NCBI GenBank assembly: GCA_016777645.1
Contig: JADHRC010000061.1
Location: 1 to 8,854 of the forward strand
Length of the DNA stretch: 8,854 nucleotides
DNA from: Alphaproteobacteria bacterium
GTDB lineage: Bacteria > Pseudomonadota > Alphaproteobacteria > Puniceispirillales > Marisalimonadaceae
Direction of reading: 5' to 3'
In this document: positions 1 to 5,915 of the stretch, piece after piece
Position numbering within the stretch: position 1 is the stretch's first letter
How the letters are laid out: every line of letters begins with the position of its first letter
Notes under the pieces: model-generated
What the model saw: only the letters and a program-made list of their open reading frames with translations
The model's database searches: none
Told to the model about the DNA's origin: nothing
Made by a program: the position numbers and the translations under genes

Positions 1-329
1 ATCGGCAAAATGAGAAAAGCAGCATCTGAAATAATTAAATTTTCAGGAGAAATTTTTATTTTCTTTTCTTCAAGTTGTCTAATCTCCTTTATCAAATGAA
101 TTGGGTCTATAACGACACCATTACCTATTAGTACAACGGTATTTTCTCTAACTATCCCACTAGGAAGTAAAGATAACTTAAAGATATTTTCATTTACAAC
201 TAGTGTATGGCCAGCATTATGTCCACCCTGGAACCTTACAACCAAGTCTGCTTTCTCGGAGAGCCAGTCTACAATTTTACCCTTACCCTCATCACCCCAC
301 TGGGTCCCTACTACTACTACGTTACTCAT
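1..329 (-). CDS. purA: Adenylosuccinate synthetase, N-terminal part (cut by window edge)
   Basis: This is the first 109 codons of adenylosuccinate synthetase. The enzyme joins IMP and aspartate using GTP to make adenylosuccinate, the first committed step of AMP synthesis in the cytosol. The ATG is at 327-329 and the frame stays open to the window edge, so about three quarters of the usual ~430-residue protein is missing. The N-terminus carries the diagnostic P-loop-like motif GTQWGDEGKGK (residues 8-18) and FQGGHNAGHT (33-42). D13 and H41 fall at the same numbers as the catalytic pair of the E. coli enzyme. Later landmarks are IGNGVVIDP and ISDAAFLILP, as expected for the family. An AGGAAA Shine-Dalgarno sequence (335-340) lies 5 nt upstream of the ATG. 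Only 29 bp separate it from the hisZ stop, so co-transcription with hisZ is likely. Confidence 0.98.
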   Translation of the reverse strand, partial: MSNVVVVGTQWGDEGKGKIVDWLSEKADLVVRFQGGHNAGHTLVVNENIFKLSLLPSGIVRENTVVLIGNGVVIDPIHLIKEIRQLEEKKIKISPENLIISDAAFLILP

Positions 330-358
330 AAAAATTTCCTAATTTTTAAATTTTAAGA

Positions 359-1492
359 TCATAACTTAACAATTTGATTATTCTTCCAAATATATTCGCA
401 CCTCATTTCAGATGCTTCTTTTTCAAAATTAATATTAGAATTTGTTCCAAAGACAACCTTGTAACCTTTTTGAATAATAGTTTGTGCATCATCCATATTT
501 AAATAAGGAATAAATACTAATTTTTCATTTTCTTCTGACTTTGATTTGAGATTTAATTTTTCAGTATATATAGTAAATCCCGTAGCAGTCTCATCAGTAA
601 CAGTCTTATACCTTCCACCTTTAGCAATTTCGCCTCTAAAGTTCTCAGAAAACACTGTAAATGTTAAACCAGTATGATACTTAAATCCTCTATTTTCTAA
701 AATATCAACAGAAAGCTTGAAGGTGTCAGTGTTAGCTTGAATTAATTCTAAAACCTCTAAAAAATAATCTCTAATGTCTGATAATATTTTATCTAGCTTA
801 ATCTTTTGTAAAGATTTTATAATATTCAAATAATCGCCAGAAATTTCCATCAATTGTAAAAGGACATCTTTACTATCAAATTTTAGACTCTTAATATGTT
901 GAATATCTTTAATGTCAATTGCCTCATCAACTTCTTTTTTTAAAGGATTAGAGATGTTTTTTAACAAATATTTTCTTAAAAAAGGAAAATTAAGATCAAC
1001 TGTTATTGAGTTAACACCAACTGATTTTAAAGCTTTTAAACAAACTAAAACTATTTCAGCATCTACAAACTTTGACTGAGAACCTATCAACTCAGCACCT
1101 ACCTGAGTTTTCTGTCGTTCCATATTAAAACTATCACCCTTAACTCTAAGTACATCTCCTGAATAAGATAGTCTTAGTGGTCGGGGTAAATGTGATAGTC
1201 TTGTTGAGGCTATACGAGAGATTTGTGTTGTTACGTCAGATCTTAAAGCCATCATTTTTTGGGACAAAGGATCCATTATCCTAAAAGTAGAATCTTTTAA
1301 TACTTTCCCTAAACCATTAGATATGAGAGTGTCTTCATACTCAACTAAAGGTGGCTTAACTCTATAATAACCGTATTTAGAAAAGACATTAATAAGATTT
1401 TCTATTGTTTTTGACTGGAAATGTGCGTTTGGATAGAGGACATCGCTTAAACCAGCAGGAAGCAAACCTCTTTCAATTGATCCTTTATCCAT
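359..1492 (-). CDS. hisZ: ATP phosphoribosyltransferase regulatory subunit HisZ
   Basis: This 377-residue protein has a histidyl-tRNA synthetase-like catalytic fold. Visible landmarks are LRSDVTTQISR (83-93, motif 2 region), YSGDVLRV (110-117), ERQKTQVGAELIG (125-137), RGFKYHTGLTFTVF (268-281) and GGRYKTVTDETATGF (292-306). It stops at about the length typical of HisZ and lacks the C-terminal anticodon-binding domain of a true HisRS. HisZ proteins do not charge tRNA. They bind the short form of HisG and form the histidine-sensitive ATP phosphoribosyltransferase that starts histidine synthesis. No hisG or other his gene is in the window, so the partner must lie elsewhere. The start has a TAGG Shine-Dalgarno sequence 8 nt upstream (AGG at 1501-1503). 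The gene follows serA after a 79-bp AT-rich gap and precedes purA. A degenerate HisRS paralogue of another kind is the main alternative. Confidence 0.92.
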   Translation of the reverse strand: MDKGSIERGLLPAGLSDVLYPNAHFQSKTIENLINVFSKYGYYRVKPPLVEYEDTLISNGLGKVLKDSTFRIMDPLSQKMMALRSDVTTQISRIASTRLSHLPRPLRLSYSGDVLRVKGDSFNMERQKTQVGAELIGSQSKFVDAEIVLVCLKALKSVGVNSITVDLNFPFLRKYLLKNISNPLKKEVDEAIDIKDIQHIKSLKFDSKDVLLQLMEISGDYLNIIKSLQKIKLDKILSDIRDYFLEVLELIQANTDTFKLSVDILENRGFKYHTGLTFTVFSENFRGEIAKGGRYKTVTDETATGFTIYTEKLNLKSKSEENEKLVFIPYLNMDDAQTIIQKGYKVVFGTNSNINFEKEASEMRCEYIWKNNQIVKL

Positions 1493-1571
1493 TTAAAATG
1501 CCTAAAATATAAATATATATTATGTATAATAAAATTTATATTCTATCCACTAAATTCAAAAAAACTAGGGT
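1493..1571 (-). other. serA-hisZ intergenic region, AT-rich, possible weak internal promoter
   Basis: These 79 bp between the serA stop and the hisZ start are almost entirely A and T. Several TATAAT-like hexamers occur on the minus strand (for example around 1517-1540), and a TTGAAT lies near the serA end. None of the pairs I tried gives a convincing -35/-10 combination with 16-18 bp spacing. A short AT-only inverted repeat (TATTAT-GT-ATAATA, 1518-1531) is present but is of low information in this base composition. No G+C-rich stem with a T-run is visible, so I see no intrinsic terminator. The region could hold an internal promoter for hisZ-purA or be read through from serA. Confidence 0.3.
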
Positions 1572-3158
1572 TTAATTCTGATCAAACTTAATCGAATTCA
1601 CCCTTGCAACTTGAGGTAGTGATCTAATTTTAGATATAACTTCTTCATCGACCCCTCCATCAATTTCAACTAATGCTATAGCCTCACCTCCAATATTTCG
1701 TCTACCCAAGTGAAAAGAAGCTATATTAATATTTTGCATACCTAAAACGTTTCCCAAATCCCCAATAAATCCTGGTTTATCATAATTTCTTAAATAAAGT
1801 GCAGATTTAGGAAATTCGGATTCTATTGCTATTCCTTGAATATTAATAATTCTAGGTTTGTTGCCCGCTATCAATGTACCGGATATAGTTCTTTCACCAT
1901 TATCGTGCTTTATTGAAATTTTTAAAAGAGTTTCATAATCACAACGTCTTTCATGTTTAATAGTAGAGAGACTAATACCCCTACTCGAGGCTATTGATGA
2001 AGAATTAATATTATTTACAGAAGCGGAGGTTGGTTCCAATATACCAACCAAAGCACTTGCCATAAGAGGTAAGTCCTGAACATTTGAAGCTTTACCTTCT
2101 AGTTCTAACCTTACACTTAATATCCCATCTTGCGTCACTTGACCTAGGAACGAACCCATAAGATAAGCAAGTCTGACATAAGGTTTCAAAATAGGAGCTT
2201 CTTCTGAGGAAACATTAGGATAGTTAAGAGCATTAACTACTGCACCAGAATTCAAATAATCGGACATTTGTTGTGCTATTTGAATAGCGACATTTTCTTG
2301 TGCTTCAATTGTTGCAGCTCCTAAATGGGGAGTTGCTATAAAATTAGGAGCATCAAATAAAATATTTTCAGTTGCTGGTTCTTCAGTAAAAACATCAAAA
2401 GCAGCTCCAGCTAAATGTCCTGTTTCTAATGCTGCTCTACATGCCACTTCATCAACCAAACCTCCCCTTGCGCAGTTAATAATCCTAGCACCTTTCTTCA
2501 TTTTATTTAAAGAATCTGAAGAAATTATATTTTTTGTTTCATCAGTAAGTGGAGTGTGAAGAGAAATGATATCAGCATTTTTTAGCAAGTAATCTAAGTC
2601 AACTTTTTCAACACCTAATTCAGAAGCTTTTTCTTGTGTTAGAAAAGGATCATAGGCCATCACTTTCATTTTAAGTCCTAATGCTCTACTGGCAACAATA
2701 GAGCCAATATTTCCGCAACCAATTAAACCTAAATATTTACCTGTTATCTCTGTTCCATTAAATTTGGATTTTTCCCATTTACCTTGCCTTGTTGAATTAT
2801 CAGCTTGAGGTATCATTCTAACTAATGACATCATTAGAGCAATAGCATGTTCAGCTGTAGTAACTGCATTCCCATATGGAGTATTCATAACTATTACTCC
2901 ATTTTTAGTAGCGGCAACTTTATCAATATTATCAGTACCAATACCAGCACGACCAACGATTTTAAGCCTTTTTGCTGTTTTAAAAATTTCATCTGATACT
3001 TTTGTTGCAGATCTAATAGCAAGTCCGTCATATTCATGAATGATTTTTAAAATTTGATCCTTATTTATACCAGGTTGATAAGAGGTTTCTATTTTATTTT
3101 TTTTAAAAACTTCTACTGCTGATTCACTTAATTTATCACTAATCAAAACTTTTGGCAT
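1572..3158 (-). CDS. serA: D-3-phosphoglycerate dehydrogenase, long form with C-terminal ACT domain
   Basis: SerA oxidises 3-phosphoglycerate to 3-phosphohydroxypyruvate with NAD, the first step of phosphorylated serine synthesis. At 528 residues this is the long form. It has a substrate-binding half (about 1-100 and 285-315), an embedded Rossmann NAD domain (about 100-285), an intervening allosteric substrate-binding domain (about 320-445) and an ACT domain (about 453-528). The NAD motif GCGNIG is at 147-152, with the ribose-binding Asp at 170. The catalytic triad is readable as R231 (CARGG), E260 (DVFTEEP) and H278 (TPHLG). The ACT segment LYLRNYDKPGFIGDLGNVLG matches family serine-sensing domains, so serine feedback is plausible but not provable here. 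The start has an AGAAGGT Shine-Dalgarno sequence (3164-3170) 5 nt upstream. It lies 18 bp after serC, whose product performs the next step of the pathway. Confidence 0.98.
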   Translation of the reverse strand: MPKVLISDKLSESAVEVFKKNKIETSYQPGINKDQILKIIHEYDGLAIRSATKVSDEIFKTAKRLKIVGRAGIGTDNIDKVAATKNGVIVMNTPYGNAVTTAEHAIALMMSLVRMIPQADNSTRQGKWEKSKFNGTEITGKYLGLIGCGNIGSIVASRALGLKMKVMAYDPFLTQEKASELGVEKVDLDYLLKNADIISLHTPLTDETKNIISSDSLNKMKKGARIINCARGGLVDEVACRAALETGHLAGAAFDVFTEEPATENILFDAPNFIATPHLGAATIEAQENVAIQIAQQMSDYLNSGAVVNALNYPNVSSEEAPILKPYVRLAYLMGSFLGQVTQDGILSVRLELEGKASNVQDLPLMASALVGILEPTSASVNNINSSSIASSRGISLSTIKHERRCDYETLLKISIKHDNGERTISGTLIAGNKPRIINIQGIAIESEFPKSALYLRNYDKPGFIGDLGNVLGMQNINIASFHLGRRNIGGEAIALVEIDGGVDEEVISKIRSLPQVARVNSIKFDQN

Positions 3159-3176
3159 TATGCACCTTCTCTTTTT

Positions 3177-4340
3177 TTATTTAATCTGCATTTCCTTGAT
3201 TGTTGTTTCATAGGCCCAATCTAACCAAGGCAGCAATCTTTTAATATCCTTACTATCTACGGTTGGACCTCCCCAAATTCTTAGGCCTGGTGGAGCTGAT
3301 CTATAGCTTCCAATATCATAAGCAATCTTTTCAACTTCTAATAATTTAGTGATATTTTTTTCTAGTTTGTCCTTTACCTCTAATGAAAGGTTTATAATCA
3401 GAGGATCAACAAGTTTTAAACAAATAGAAGTGTTCGATAAATTTTTTTCATCTTCACAAAGAAAATCAGCCCAATGAGAAGAATTAACCCATTCTTTAAT
3501 AAGATTTAAATTTTCTTTAGATCTTTTGATAAGTTCAGACAAGCCTCCAATTTCTTTACTCCAGTTAAGAGCATCCAAAAAATCTTCAACACACAGTAAG
3601 GAAGGGGTGTTAATTGTTGCTCCTAAAAAAATTTCAGTATTAACCTTATCATTCTTCTTTAATTGAAATAATTTGGGTAACGGCCAAGGAGGATTATAAC
3701 TATTTAATCTATTTATGGCTTTAGGTGATAATATTAACATACCATGTCCTGCTTCACCACCTAGACATTTTTGCCAGGAAAAAGTTGTTACATCCAGTTT
3801 TTCCCAATCCAGGTCCATTGCAAATGCAGCAGATGTTGCATCACAGATAGTTATTCCATTTCGGTTTGGATCTAGCCAGTTTAAATTAGGAACACAAACA
3901 CCAGCAGTGGTTCCATTCCAATTAAATACAATATCACCGTCATATTTTTTGGTAGATAAGTCAGGTAATTTCCCGTAATCTTCCTTTATAAGGGTAACAT
4001 CAGTTAACTTAAGTTGTGATTTAATATCTTGAGACCAATCTAATCCAAAGCTATCCCAAGCTAACATAGTAACTGGCATAGGACCTAAAAAATTCCACAT
4101 TGCCATCTCTATAGCGCCTGTATCTGATCCAGGCACTATTCCTACGAAATAATCCTCAGGAATTTCAAGAATTTTTTTAGTTAACTCAATAACTTTATAC
4201 AATTTACTCTTAGCAAGTGGGTGACGGTGTGATCTACCTAAGCAACTATTTTCTAGTATTCTGAAAGACCATCCAGGTCTTTTTGCACAAGGCCCAGAAG
4301 AAAATTCAGGGCGAATTGGCTTGACTAATGGTCTTGTCAT
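3177..4340 (-). CDS. serC: Phosphoserine aminotransferase (alphaproteobacterial/Methanosarcina-type SerC)
   Basis: This PLP enzyme transfers the amino group of glutamate to 3-phosphohydroxypyruvate, giving phosphoserine. SerC can also act in the pyridoxal phosphate pathway. The 387-residue protein begins MTRPLVKPIRPEFSSGPCAK, followed by RPGW, the typical start of the alphaproteobacterial branch. It shows GIVPGSDTGA (67-76), CDATSAAFAM (166-175) with D167 expected to contact the PLP ring nitrogen, and WQKCLGGEAGHG (189-200) with K191 as the Schiff-base lysine. I chose the ATG at 4338-4340 because TGAGG (4346-4350) sits 5 nt upstream and conserved family sequence begins there. The frame continues 20 codons further to a TTG at 4398-4400, but that segment lies in the probable leader and resembles nothing. 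It is the first gene of the serC-serA-hisZ-purA block and faces the GST gene across 104 bp. Confidence 0.97.
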   Translation of the reverse strand: MTRPLVKPIRPEFSSGPCAKRPGWSFRILENSCLGRSHRHPLAKSKLYKVIELTKKILEIPEDYFVGIVPGSDTGAIEMAMWNFLGPMPVTMLAWDSFGLDWSQDIKSQLKLTDVTLIKEDYGKLPDLSTKKYDGDIVFNWNGTTAGVCVPNLNWLDPNRNGITICDATSAAFAMDLDWEKLDVTTFSWQKCLGGEAGHGMLILSPKAINRLNSYNPPWPLPKLFQLKKNDKVNTEIFLGATINTPSLLCVEDFLDALNWSKEIGGLSELIKRSKENLNLIKEWVNSSHWADFLCEDEKNLSNTSICLKLVDPLIINLSLEVKDKLEKNITKLLEVEKIAYDIGSYRSAPPGLRIWGGPTVDSKDIKRLLPWLDWAYETTIKEMQIK

Positions 4341-4345
4341 CTTAA

Positions 4346-4350
4346 CCTCA
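4346..4350 (-). promoter_or_regulatory. Shine-Dalgarno sequence deciding the serC start
   Basis: TGAGG on the minus strand lies 5 nt before the ATG at 4338-4340. It is one of the strongest ribosome binding sites in the window and favours this ATG over the in-frame TTG at 4398-4400. Its first three bases, TGA, are also the stop codon of the 12-codon leader ORF at 4348-4386. Confidence 0.8.
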
Positions 4351-4359
4351 TAAAATGTT

Positions 4360-4385
4360 ATTGCTTGTTGGGAAGCAATGACCCA
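4360..4385 (-). ncRNA. Candidate structured serC leader: 7-bp hairpin with possible pseudoknot
   Basis: On the minus strand ATTGCTT (4379-4373) and AAGCAAT (4366-4360) form a perfect 7-bp stem with loop CCCAAC. The four bases TGGG at 4385-4382, 2 nt before the stem, are complementary to CCCA in the loop (4372-4369), which gives an H-type pseudoknot topology. The 3' side ends 9 nt before the serC Shine-Dalgarno sequence. No T-run follows, so it does not look like a terminator. A conserved cis-acting RNA named the serC motif is known upstream of alphaproteobacterial serC genes. Whether this sequence matches that consensus cannot be settled by eye. The pairing is seen directly, and a regulatory role is inference. 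Confidence 0.4.
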
Positions 4386-4390
4386 TGATT

Positions 4391-4418
4391 TAAATAGCAA
4401 TTTTTATTGTATTGTCAA
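4391..4418 (-). promoter_or_regulatory. Candidate sigma70-type promoter for serC
   Basis: A perfect TTGACA -35 hexamer (minus strand, 4418-4413) is followed after 16 bp by TATTTA (4396-4391), a poor -10 match. Shifting the -10 by one or two bases gives ATTTAA or TTTAAA, also poor. A start site would fall near 4383-4386, giving a leader of about 45 nt that begins with the candidate pseudoknot. The good -35 and the position before the first gene of the block support the call, and the weak -10 limits confidence. Confidence 0.45.
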
Positions 4419-4422
4419 TACA
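4408..4422. promoter_or_regulatory. 15-bp inverted repeat, candidate operator over the serC -35
   Basis: TGTATTG-T-CAATACA is a perfect inverted repeat with 7-bp arms around a single central base (4415). It covers the whole TTGACA hexamer (4413-4418) of the candidate serC promoter. It sits 22 bp before the start codon of the divergent GST gene, so a dimeric repressor bound here could act on both genes. The symmetry is seen directly. Operator function and the identity of any regulator are inference, and no regulator gene is in the window. Confidence 0.35.
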
Positions 4423-4444
4423 GAAACAAAAAATGAGTAAATGA

Positions 4445-5101
4445 ATGATTCAATTATATGATTTATGTGGAAAAAATAATTTAAGGTTTAGTCCTCCATG
4501 TTGGAATATTAAGCTGTGCCTCTTACATAAAAAAATAGATTTTGAAACAATACCTGTTAGGTTTTCAGAAAAAAATAAAATTGCTTTTTCTGGTCAAGGT
4601 TTAGTTCCTATAGTGAAACATAATAAAGGATTTGTTTTTGAATCATGGAATATAATTGAATGGTTGGAAAAAAATTATACTGAAAGAAAGCTTTTTAAGA
4701 ACGAATCATCCAAAAACTTTTCATATTTTTTGTATTTTTGGACATCAAGACAACTTTTGCCAATTTTGTTTAAAATCATAGCTCATGAAATACCTAATAT
4801 TTTAGAAGGTGAAGACATAAATTATTATATTAAGACTCGAGAAGAAAGGATTAATGGTCCAATAACTAAGTTTAAACCCTATATCTCTGATAATATCCTG
4901 GAATTTAAAAAAATGATCAGTCCTGTTCGAAAATTGATTGAAACAAATGGTTTTATAAGTGGTAAAAACCCAGGCTTAGAAGATTATATATTTTATGGTA
5001 ATTTTAGATGGGTATATTCTTGTAGCTCCTGTGAATTGCTAGATACAAATGACATTATTTATGATTGGTACAAAAATTTATCAGCACAATCTGAAGTATA
5101 A
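4445..5101 (+). CDS. Glutathione S-transferase family protein, beta-etherase (LigE)-like
   Basis: This 218-residue cytosolic protein has an N-terminal thioredoxin-like GST domain (about 1-80) and an all-helical C-terminal domain (about 90-210). The opening MIQLYDLCG, then RFSPPCWNIKLCLLHKKIDFETIPVRF and AFSGQGLVPIV, follows the pattern of LigE-like alphaproteobacterial GSTs. SPPCW (16-20) is the site of the N-terminal catalytic Ser/Cys, P55 in LVPIV is the likely cis-proline, and E66-S67 should bind the gamma-glutamyl part of glutathione. GLEDYIFYGNFRW (177-189) matches the C-terminal folding motif region. Family members cleave aryl ethers or conjugate small molecules, but the substrate here is unknown. 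It is the only plus-strand gene. It starts 104 bp from serC without a clear Shine-Dalgarno sequence, and it ends 1 bp from the thiD stop. A tiny ATG-AGT-AAA-TGA frame (4433-4444) directly abuts its ATG. Confidence 0.85.
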   Translation: MIQLYDLCGKNNLRFSPPCWNIKLCLLHKKIDFETIPVRFSEKNKIAFSGQGLVPIVKHNKGFVFESWNIIEWLEKNYTERKLFKNESSKNFSYFLYFWTSRQLLPILFKIIAHEIPNILEGEDINYYIKTREERINGPITKFKPYISDNILEFKKMISPVRKLIETNGFISGKNPGLEDYIFYGNFRWVYSCSSCELLDTNDIIYDWYKNLSAQSEV

Positions 5102-5102
5102 A

Positions 5103-5915
5103 TTAAGTTATGTTATAGCAATGATTGATAGGCCCATTACCATTACCTAGTTTAGGCGCTGTTTTAATCGCATTATTAACATACAAATGAGCAGCTTCGA
5201 AGGCATTCCTAATACTATAAGACTTTGCTAAATATCCTGAAATAGCTGAGGCCATTGTGCAACCAGTACCATGTGTATTGCTTGTGGATATTTTATTTGT
5301 TTCTATTGAGTAAAAATTTTTTGAGTCTATTAATACGTCAGTTAATAGGGATGTTTCTAAATGACCTCCTTTAAGAATAACGTTACTAGCCCCTAATTCT
5401 AATAATTTTTTTCCTGCCTTCTTCATGTCAGAAATGTCTTTAATTTTGTAGCCAGTTAATATTTCAGCTTCTGGTATATTTGGTGTCAAAATCGGTTTTG
5501 ATTTTTTTATAAAATCTTTAAGCGCTTCAATAGCGTTTTTCTCTAATAATCTATGACCACCTTTAGCTACCATAACTGGGTCTAAAACAATTTTTATATC
5601 TTCATTAGCTATAATTTTGTTATTACTAAGAGTTTGATAGACAGCATTAATTAAATTAACATTATGCAGCATTCCTATTTTGACAGCATTAATTTTGATA
5701 TCAGTCAAACAACAAGTAATTTGTTTAATGACAAAATCAACAGGTATTTCAAAAATACTATTAACTCCTTTAGTATTCTGTTCTGTAAGTGCAGTTATAG
5801 CTGTCATTCCATAAACACCAATACTAGTCAGTGTTTTTAAATCTGCTTGGATACCAGCTCCACCACTTGGGTCAGAGCCAGCAATGACTAAAACTGATTT
5901 AGATAAATTACTCAT
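5103..5915 (-). CDS. thiD: Hydroxymethylpyrimidine/phosphomethylpyrimidine kinase
   Basis: ThiD phosphorylates 4-amino-5-hydroxymethyl-2-methylpyrimidine (HMP) and then HMP phosphate, giving HMP pyrophosphate for thiamine phosphate synthesis. The 270-residue length is normal for the ribokinase-like family. Motifs are AGSDPSGGAGIQAD (12-25), ALTEQNTKGV (42-51) with the pyrimidine-contacting Gln at 46, LDPVM (111-115), LTPNIPEAEILTG (143-155), LKGGH (181-185) and the anion-hole/catalytic loop HGTGCT (215-220). Its ATG lies within the last codons of glmM (8-nt overlap ATGAGTAA) and no strong Shine-Dalgarno sequence is visible, so translational coupling to glmM is likely. No other thiamine gene is nearby, and no TPP riboswitch fits since the upstream DNA is glmM coding sequence. 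It could work in de novo synthesis or in salvage of external HMP. Confidence 0.96.
   Translation of the reverse strand: MSNLSKSVLVIAGSDPSGGAGIQADLKTLTSIGVYGMTAITALTEQNTKGVNSIFEIPVDFVIKQITCCLTDIKINAVKIGMLHNVNLINAVYQTLSNNKIIANEDIKIVLDPVMVAKGGHRLLEKNAIEALKDFIKKSKPILTPNIPEAEILTGYKIKDISDMKKAGKKLLELGASNVILKGGHLETSLLTDVLIDSKNFYSIETNKISTSNTHGTGCTMASAISGYLAKSYSIRNAFEAAHLYVNNAIKTAPKLGNGNGPINHCYNIT

Noticed and set aside
1518..1531. Inverted repeat TATTAT-GT-ATAATA between serA and hisZ
   Set aside because: The arms are AT-only, just 6 bp long and in an AT tract, so it is expected by chance. No T-run or G+C stem follows.
1561..1574. AAAC-CCTA-GTTT followed by a T-run after the serA stop, as a terminator
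   Set aside because: The stem is only 4 bp with one G-C pair, too weak for an intrinsic terminator.
3715..3978. An 87-codon plus-strand open frame
   Set aside because: It lies fully inside serC on the other strand, has no family resemblance and no ribosome binding site, and is explained as a shadow of the real gene.
4341..4400. A 20-codon upstream extension of serC from a TTG codon
   Set aside because: It has no Shine-Dalgarno sequence, resembles no SerC N-terminus, and overlaps the probable leader RNA. The ATG at 4338-4340 has a strong TGAGG and begins the conserved family sequence.
5080..5130. A search for a bidirectional terminator between the GST gene and thiD
   Set aside because: I found no stem-loop with a T-run on either strand. 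The stop codons are 1 bp apart and the flanks are coding.
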